DNA of 9,437 bases from Domibacillus sp. Its GTDB lineage: Bacteria > Bacillota > Bacilli > Bacillales > Domibacillaceae. This document shows, piece after piece, positions 6,807 to 9,437 of this stretch. A model generated the notes under the pieces. The model made no database searches. It was not told where the DNA came from and worked only from the letters and a program-made list of their open reading frames with translations. The stretch spans positions 1-9,437 of the forward strand of contig JAPSKG010000073.1 of assembly GCA_031177795.1 (NCBI GenBank). The letters run 5' to 3'. Within the stretch, counting starts at the first letter, position 1, and the number at the start of each line of letters is the position of its first letter. A program made the position numbers and the translations under genes.

Positions 6807-6820
6807 TGAAATCGCTTACA
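6807..6820. promoter_or_regulatory. CcpA cre site before the acetate-uptake operon
   Basis: TGAAATCGCTTACA, read as TGTAAGCGATTTCA on the operon strand, fits the cre pattern TGWAANCGNTNWCA at every defined position in both orientations. It lies about 30 bases upstream of the DUF485 start and downstream of the likely promoter, the position from which CcpA usually represses. This predicts shut-off of acetate uptake while preferred sugars are available. Confidence 0.8.
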
Positions 6821-6833
6821 ATTCAGAATTGTA
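6817..6833. promoter_or_regulatory. Perfect 17-base palindrome, candidate operator
   Basis: TACAATTCAGAATTGTA is a perfect 8-1-8 palindrome sharing 4 bases with the cre site and 3 with the next dyad. Its core TTCAGAA equals the core of the CodY box, but the outer bases differ (9 of 15 match), so CodY is only a weak candidate. It looks like a dimeric repressor or activator site of unknown identity. Confidence 0.55.
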
Positions 6834-6854
6834 TTTTTATTTTATAAAAAATAC
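6831..6854. promoter_or_regulatory. AT-rich dyad over the likely -10 of the acetate operon
   Basis: GTATTTTT (6831-6838) and AAAAATAC (6847-6854) are perfect 8-bp inverted arms around 8 A/T bases. It overlaps the probable -10 of the minus-strand operon. Given its base composition it may just reflect promoter A/T richness. Confidence 0.35.
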
Positions 6855-6868
6855 ATGACAATGCGCAA
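6839..6868 (-). promoter_or_regulatory. Probable promoter of the DUF485-actP operon
   Basis: On the minus strand TTGCGC (6868-6863) is followed after 18 bases by TAAAAT (6844-6839), or after 16 bases by TATAAA (6846-6841). TTGTCA (6861-6856) with AAAAAT at 17 bases is an alternative. I cannot choose between them from sequence alone, but all put the start site just upstream of, or in, the palindrome and cre. Confidence 0.4.
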
Positions 6869-6933
6869 CTATTTTAAATGAATTATGCATATTTTTGCTT
6901 AAAAGCATGGTAAAAGAGTTTAATAGTCTTTCA

Positions 6934-6962
6934 TTTTCTTTACAGCCGAATTCGGGTACAAT
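6934..6962 (+). promoter_or_regulatory. Weak candidate promoter of the 501-residue protein gene
   Basis: TACAAT (6957-6962) is a good -10, 30 bases before the ATG at 6992, but the -35 position at 17 bases reads TTTTCT, which is poor. A better TTTACA (6939-6944) is too close (12 bases). The spacer holds a perfect 10-base palindrome, CCGAATTCGG (6946-6955). The combination could mean a promoter that needs an activator. Confidence 0.35.
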
Positions 6963-6991
6963 CAAGAAAAACAGCAAATGGAGCGGATAAC

Positions 6992-8497
6992 ATGACAGAG
7001 ATACTATCAATTGGAGCAGCTCTTTCAAATGTAACTGGCATGCAGCTGCGCATTGTGCATTCAATTCTTTTTTCTATACAATCAAAGGAATTAATTACGA
7101 TAAAAGCAAAAAGCCATTTTTCAAAAGAAGAAAATGATTTCTTTTTTCATAAACTTGTAAGTGAAGCGAAAAAACAAAACAATATAACAGATTCTGTTCT
7201 TCAGCTGGATATATTAATTGCACTGGCAAAAGCGTTAAAACTGCCGGCCGCACGGTTAAATGAAAAAGAAAAAGTTTTAGCCCGTTCAGAAGAAATTGTA
7301 AACAAGTGGTTTCAAAAAACAGTAAAAAAAGATAAAACGCTGGAAGAAAAATTTGAAAAGTCGTTTCTCACAAATAAACTAGAATTTCTACTTCATTATG
7401 AAGGTGTAAGGCTAATGGAAGGTTATTTGAAAAGCGAAAAAACGGATGAAGAAAAAAAGCCGCTTTACAATTGTGTGGAGCAGTACTGGAACCAGCTGCC
7501 TCAATACAAAAAAGTGCAAATTTACGAACATTTGCAAGTTGAGCCGGAATCTTCTTTTGAGTATATACTATCCGAGATAGGGATGTTTTCTCTTTTATTT
7601 GAGATGGCTACTAGAGCAGGATTTTCTATATATCGAGATATATTCCCTTCCAGCCAGAACAGTCTGCAAGGTGAACTTCCTGCGTATTCATGGGTACTTC
7701 ACCCAAATGCATTATTGTCATCAGAAGCAGCCATCAAGTTTCTTTTAACCGGACACTGGGCGCTGCCAGGCGCTATTTTATTTCTTTATTTATCTGGAGA
7801 GCATGAAAAAGCAGAAAATGATGTTTCTTTGATTTCAAATGAATGGAACATCCGGGAAGAAAGTTACCGGCTTTTACTCAGGCGGATTAATGAACTGAAA
7901 ATAAAGCAACAAGAAATGGAGCGGGAAATCGAGCTGATTCGGCTGGAACTTGAAAATGCCGTAAGTGCTGAAAAAAGAGCGAGAGCGGTTTACCATAACT
8001 TGAGAGAACGGCTTATCGCTATTTTAAAAACAGATGAAGCACGGCCCTATTTAGGCGATTTAAGTGTGTCAAATACACGTATCCGGGAAAAACTGGCACG
8101 CGTGGAAGAAAAAATAGAAGCAAACAAGATGAAGCAAGGTTTTTTTCAAGCGGCAAGTTCCTGGCTTTTAAATACGTATTTGCAAACAGAAAAAAACAGC
8201 TTGCAAAAAAAACTTCAGGCATCGTTTGAAGCCATGGCTGATGAAGTAATGGAAAAATATCCGTATTATGAAGAACACTTAATTGATGAAATGTCGGCAG
8301 CGCGTGTTACTACGAATGGGTGGGAGTTTGAAAGTGCCAGGTTAAAGAAAAAAGAAACAGAAGCGCTTAATACGCTGTCAGATCTAAAAGGCGAAGAGTT
8401 GAATTTACGTGAACAAGCATCCGAAGCGGCTGTTAAAACACCGGGGCTAAAACATCTGGCATTTGAAGATGGCTATAAAGAGAGTCCTAATACTTAA
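6992..8497 (+). CDS. Unrecognised 501-residue coiled-coil-rich protein
   Basis: I do not recognise a family. The start is ATG 6992 with GGAG (6980-6983) upstream. The protein is charged and mostly helical. Residues 1-150 are Lys/Glu-rich with alternating hydrophobics. A moderately hydrophobic, Gly/Ala-containing part follows (about 195-218, EIGMFSLLFEMATRAGFSIY). A hydrophobic stretch at about 256-269 (WALPGAILFLYLSG) is short for a membrane span. From about 285 on there are long heptad-like helices (285-340, 362-382, 395-425, 447-480) typical of coiled coil. There is no signal peptide and only one cysteine (C161). It is divergent from the acetate operon and has its own terminator, so it is a single-gene unit. 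Codon use looks like the neighbours, with no sign of recent transfer. The layout, a helical front part and a hydrophobic patch before a coiled-coil tail, suggests a structural or membrane-associated role, but this is inference. Confidence 0.85.
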   Translation: MTEILSIGAALSNVTGMQLRIVHSILFSIQSKELITIKAKSHFSKEENDFFFHKLVSEAKKQNNITDSVLQLDILIALAKALKLPAARLNEKEKVLARSEEIVNKWFQKTVKKDKTLEEKFEKSFLTNKLEFLLHYEGVRLMEGYLKSEKTDEEKKPLYNCVEQYWNQLPQYKKVQIYEHLQVEPESSFEYILSEIGMFSLLFEMATRAGFSIYRDIFPSSQNSLQGELPAYSWVLHPNALLSSEAAIKFLLTGHWALPGAILFLYLSGEHEKAENDVSLISNEWNIREESYRLLLRRINELKIKQQEMEREIELIRLELENAVSAEKRARAVYHNLRERLIAILKTDEARPYLGDLSVSNTRIREKLARVEEKIEANKMKQGFFQAASSWLLNTYLQTEKNSLQKKLQASFEAMADEVMEKYPYYEEHLIDEMSAARVTTNGWEFESARLKKKETEALNTLSDLKGEELNLREQASEAAVKTPGLKHLAFEDGYKESPNT

Positions 8498-8517
8498 CTT
8501 GATAGGGCTCTTTTTTT
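8477..8517 (+). terminator. Terminator overlapping the end of the 501-residue protein gene
   Basis: AAAGAGAGTCCT (from 8477) pairs with AGGGCTCTTTTT (8504-8515), allowing G-U pairs, with a 15-base loop and a T-run to 8517. The stop codon TAA (8495-8497) is in the loop and the left arm is coding sequence. No other structure is visible from here to the next promoter. Confidence 0.8.
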
Positions 8518-8630
8518 AATTATCGGTAATTGTTGTTTTTCAAAAAAGAACGGAAACAAAAGCAATTTTTCCTGGATATTGGAAAGAGTAATGAATTTGC
8601 CAGGAACAAAGTAACATCATTTGTTTTTAC

Positions 8631-8659
8631 TTGAAGTTTTAGCTGGTCTTTTCTATGAT
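8631..8659 (+). promoter_or_regulatory. Sigma-A promoter of the lytic transglycosylase-like gene
   Basis: TTGAAG (8631-8636), a 17-base spacer and TATGAT (8654-8659) match sigma-A with ideal spacing. Expected start is about 8666, a ~29-base leader before ATG 8695. Confidence 0.7.
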
Positions 8660-8694
8660 AGTTTAAGCAAGATTTATGAAGGGACCTTTTCAAA

Positions 8695-9294
8695 ATGGTA
8701 AAGAAAAAAAGAAAATTAAAAAAAAGGGCTTATGGCTGTTTGGCCATTCCGTTCATTGTATTGGCATTTATTTTGCTGTTTGTTTTTGCAGCATTGGATA
8801 AAACGCCAAAATTTTTGGATTCAAAGTCAATCCCTGAAAAGTATATTCCTATCTATAAAGCGGCAGCAGAAAAATACGGAATTCAATGGGAATTGTTAGC
8901 GGCGCATCATCGTGTTGAAACAAAGTTTTCTACAATGGACCCAATGGTTTCACCAGTTGGAGCAGAAGGACCCATGCAATTTATGCCCTGTACATTTGTT
9001 GGCTGGCAGCATCCAACTTGCAGTGGTCTTGGAGAAGGGGATATTCCGGAAAAAGAAAAAATGGATCCGGCTATAATAGCCAAATACGGCGGCTATGGGG
9101 TGGATGCGAATAACGACGGAAAAGCTGATCCTTTTAACATTGAAGACGCTGTTTTTAGCGCGGCTCACTACTTAAGTGAAAATGGGGCAGCTGATGGCGA
9201 CATGAAGCGGGCAATTTTTGCTTATAATAAAAGTGATGAGTATGTTGCTGACATATTATACTACGTGGATGAATACACAAAACAAGAACAGTAA
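8695..9294 (+). CDS. Membrane-anchored lytic transglycosylase-like protein
   Basis: A 199-residue protein with a Lys/Arg-rich cytoplasmic start (1-12), one membrane segment (about 14-34) and an extracytoplasmic lysozyme-fold domain (about 46-195). It should cleave the glycan strands of peptidoglycan next to the membrane. The catalytic acid is E75 in AAHHRVETKFS. The family block GAEGPMQFMPCTF is at 89-101, and FAYNKSDEYV (175-184) is the usual AYN segment. DANNDGKADPF (137-147) looks like the calcium-type loop found in MltB-like enzymes. C99 and C109 flank a short insertion and could form a disulfide. The start ATG 8695 has GAAGGGA (8678-8684) about ten bases upstream. It is a single-gene unit with its own promoter and terminator. 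Relatives include conjugation and spore or septum enzymes, but no such gene is adjacent, so the specific role is open. Confidence 0.87.
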   Translation: MVKKKRKLKKRAYGCLAIPFIVLAFILLFVFAALDKTPKFLDSKSIPEKYIPIYKAAAEKYGIQWELLAAHHRVETKFSTMDPMVSPVGAEGPMQFMPCTFVGWQHPTCSGLGEGDIPEKEKMDPAIIAKYGGYGVDANNDGKADPFNIEDAVFSAAHYLSENGAADGDMKRAIFAYNKSDEYVADILYYVDEYTKQEQ

Positions 9295-9324
9295 AAAAAC
9301 ATGCCGTTTACCCGGCGGTGTTTT
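9295..9324. terminator. Bidirectional terminator between convergent genes
   Basis: AAAACA-T-GCCG (within 9296-9306) pairs with CGGC-GG-TGTTTT (9313-9324). The plus strand ends in TTTT and the minus strand in a six-base T-run (complement of 9294-9299). It fills the 31-base gap between two convergent stop codons. Confidence 0.75.
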
Positions 9325-9325
9325 C

Positions 9326-9437
9326 TTACTGTTCTTTTTTAATATAATAATCAACTGCAAACGGAACGCCTTCATGAACAAGCTTGCCGCTGATTGTTTT
9401 ATCTAAAAGCGGTTTTTTTTCTGTAGAGTGATTTTGT
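9326..9437 (-). CDS. C-terminal end of an unrecognised protein (5' end outside window)
   Basis: On the minus strand a frame is open from the right edge for 36 codons to TAA (9328-9326), ending in GVPFAVDYYIKKEQ. Support is the convergent layout, with a bidirectional terminator exactly at its end, and reasonable residue composition (charged, no rare pattern). I do not recognise the family from so short a tail. Confidence 0.6.
   Translation of the reverse strand, partial: QNHSTEKKPLLDKTISGKLVHEGVPFAVDYYIKKEQ

Noticed and set aside
6819..6832. CodY box in the palindrome
   Set aside because: The TTCAGAA core fits, but six outer positions of the 15-base consensus do not, so it is kept only as a hypothesis.
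6837..7064. Minus-strand 75-codon frame overlapping the start of the 501-residue gene
   Set aside because: No ribosome binding site, overlaps two regulatory regions and the real start; composition is that of a shadow.
9218..9406. Plus-strand 62-codon frame over the end of the transglycosylase gene
   Set aside because: Runs through a terminator and over the convergent gene; no ribosome binding site or recognisable feature.
1..9437. CRISPR array, tRNA/rRNA, insertion sequence, phage or toxin-antitoxin and other defence genes
   Set aside because: Looked for regularly spaced repeats, cloverleaf-like ends, transposase motifs and paired small genes on both strands; nothing supportable was found.

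Overview
The window is about 9.4 kb of chromosome from a low-GC Gram-positive bacterium, most likely a member of the Bacillaceae. This rests on strong AAGGGG/GGAGG-type ribosome binding sites, sigma-A promoters, a perfect CcpA cre site, a Bacillus-style SCO lipoprotein, and a DUF485 + acetate symporter pair like ywcBA. I see no tRNA, rRNA, insertion sequence, CRISPR array or phage gene. It reads as ordinary housekeeping and accessory chromosome, and no stretch over 300 bases lacks a gene.

Left part (1-2367, + strand): the 3' end of sbcC (DNA-end processing nuclease ATPase), then a separately promoted SCO1/SenC copper lipoprotein for cytochrome oxidase assembly with a strong terminator, then a single enoyl-CoA hydratase. 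Next comes a 59-residue zinc-ribbon-like protein (2531-2710) with a clear promoter whose -10 lies inside a 9-bp inverted repeat. It is followed by a PucR-family regulator (2899-4122) with its own near-consensus promoter.

Middle (4143-6776, - strand): a secreted YkuD-type L,D-transpeptidase, and upstream of it the two-gene operon DUF485 protein + ActP-type cation/acetate symporter (4-base ATGA overlap). The operon's leader holds a compact regulatory block: a perfect cre, a perfect 17-base palindrome and an AT-rich dyad, all within 48 bases. Catabolite control of acetate uptake is the natural reading, and the palindrome suggests a second regulator.

Right part (6992-9294, + strand): a 501-residue, coiled-coil-rich protein that I do not recognise, divergent from the acetate operon. 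Its intrinsic terminator begins inside its own last codons. Then comes a membrane-anchored lytic transglycosylase-like protein with its own promoter. A bidirectional terminator separates that gene from the 3' end of a convergent gene running off the right edge.

The genes do not form one obvious system. The themes are respiration and acetate or acyl-CoA metabolism (SCO, enoyl-CoA hydratase, ActP) and cell-wall remodelling (L,D-transpeptidase, lytic transglycosylase). The items most worth a second look are the control block in front of the acetate operon, the small zinc-ribbon gene with its operator-like dyad, and the unrecognised coiled-coil protein.
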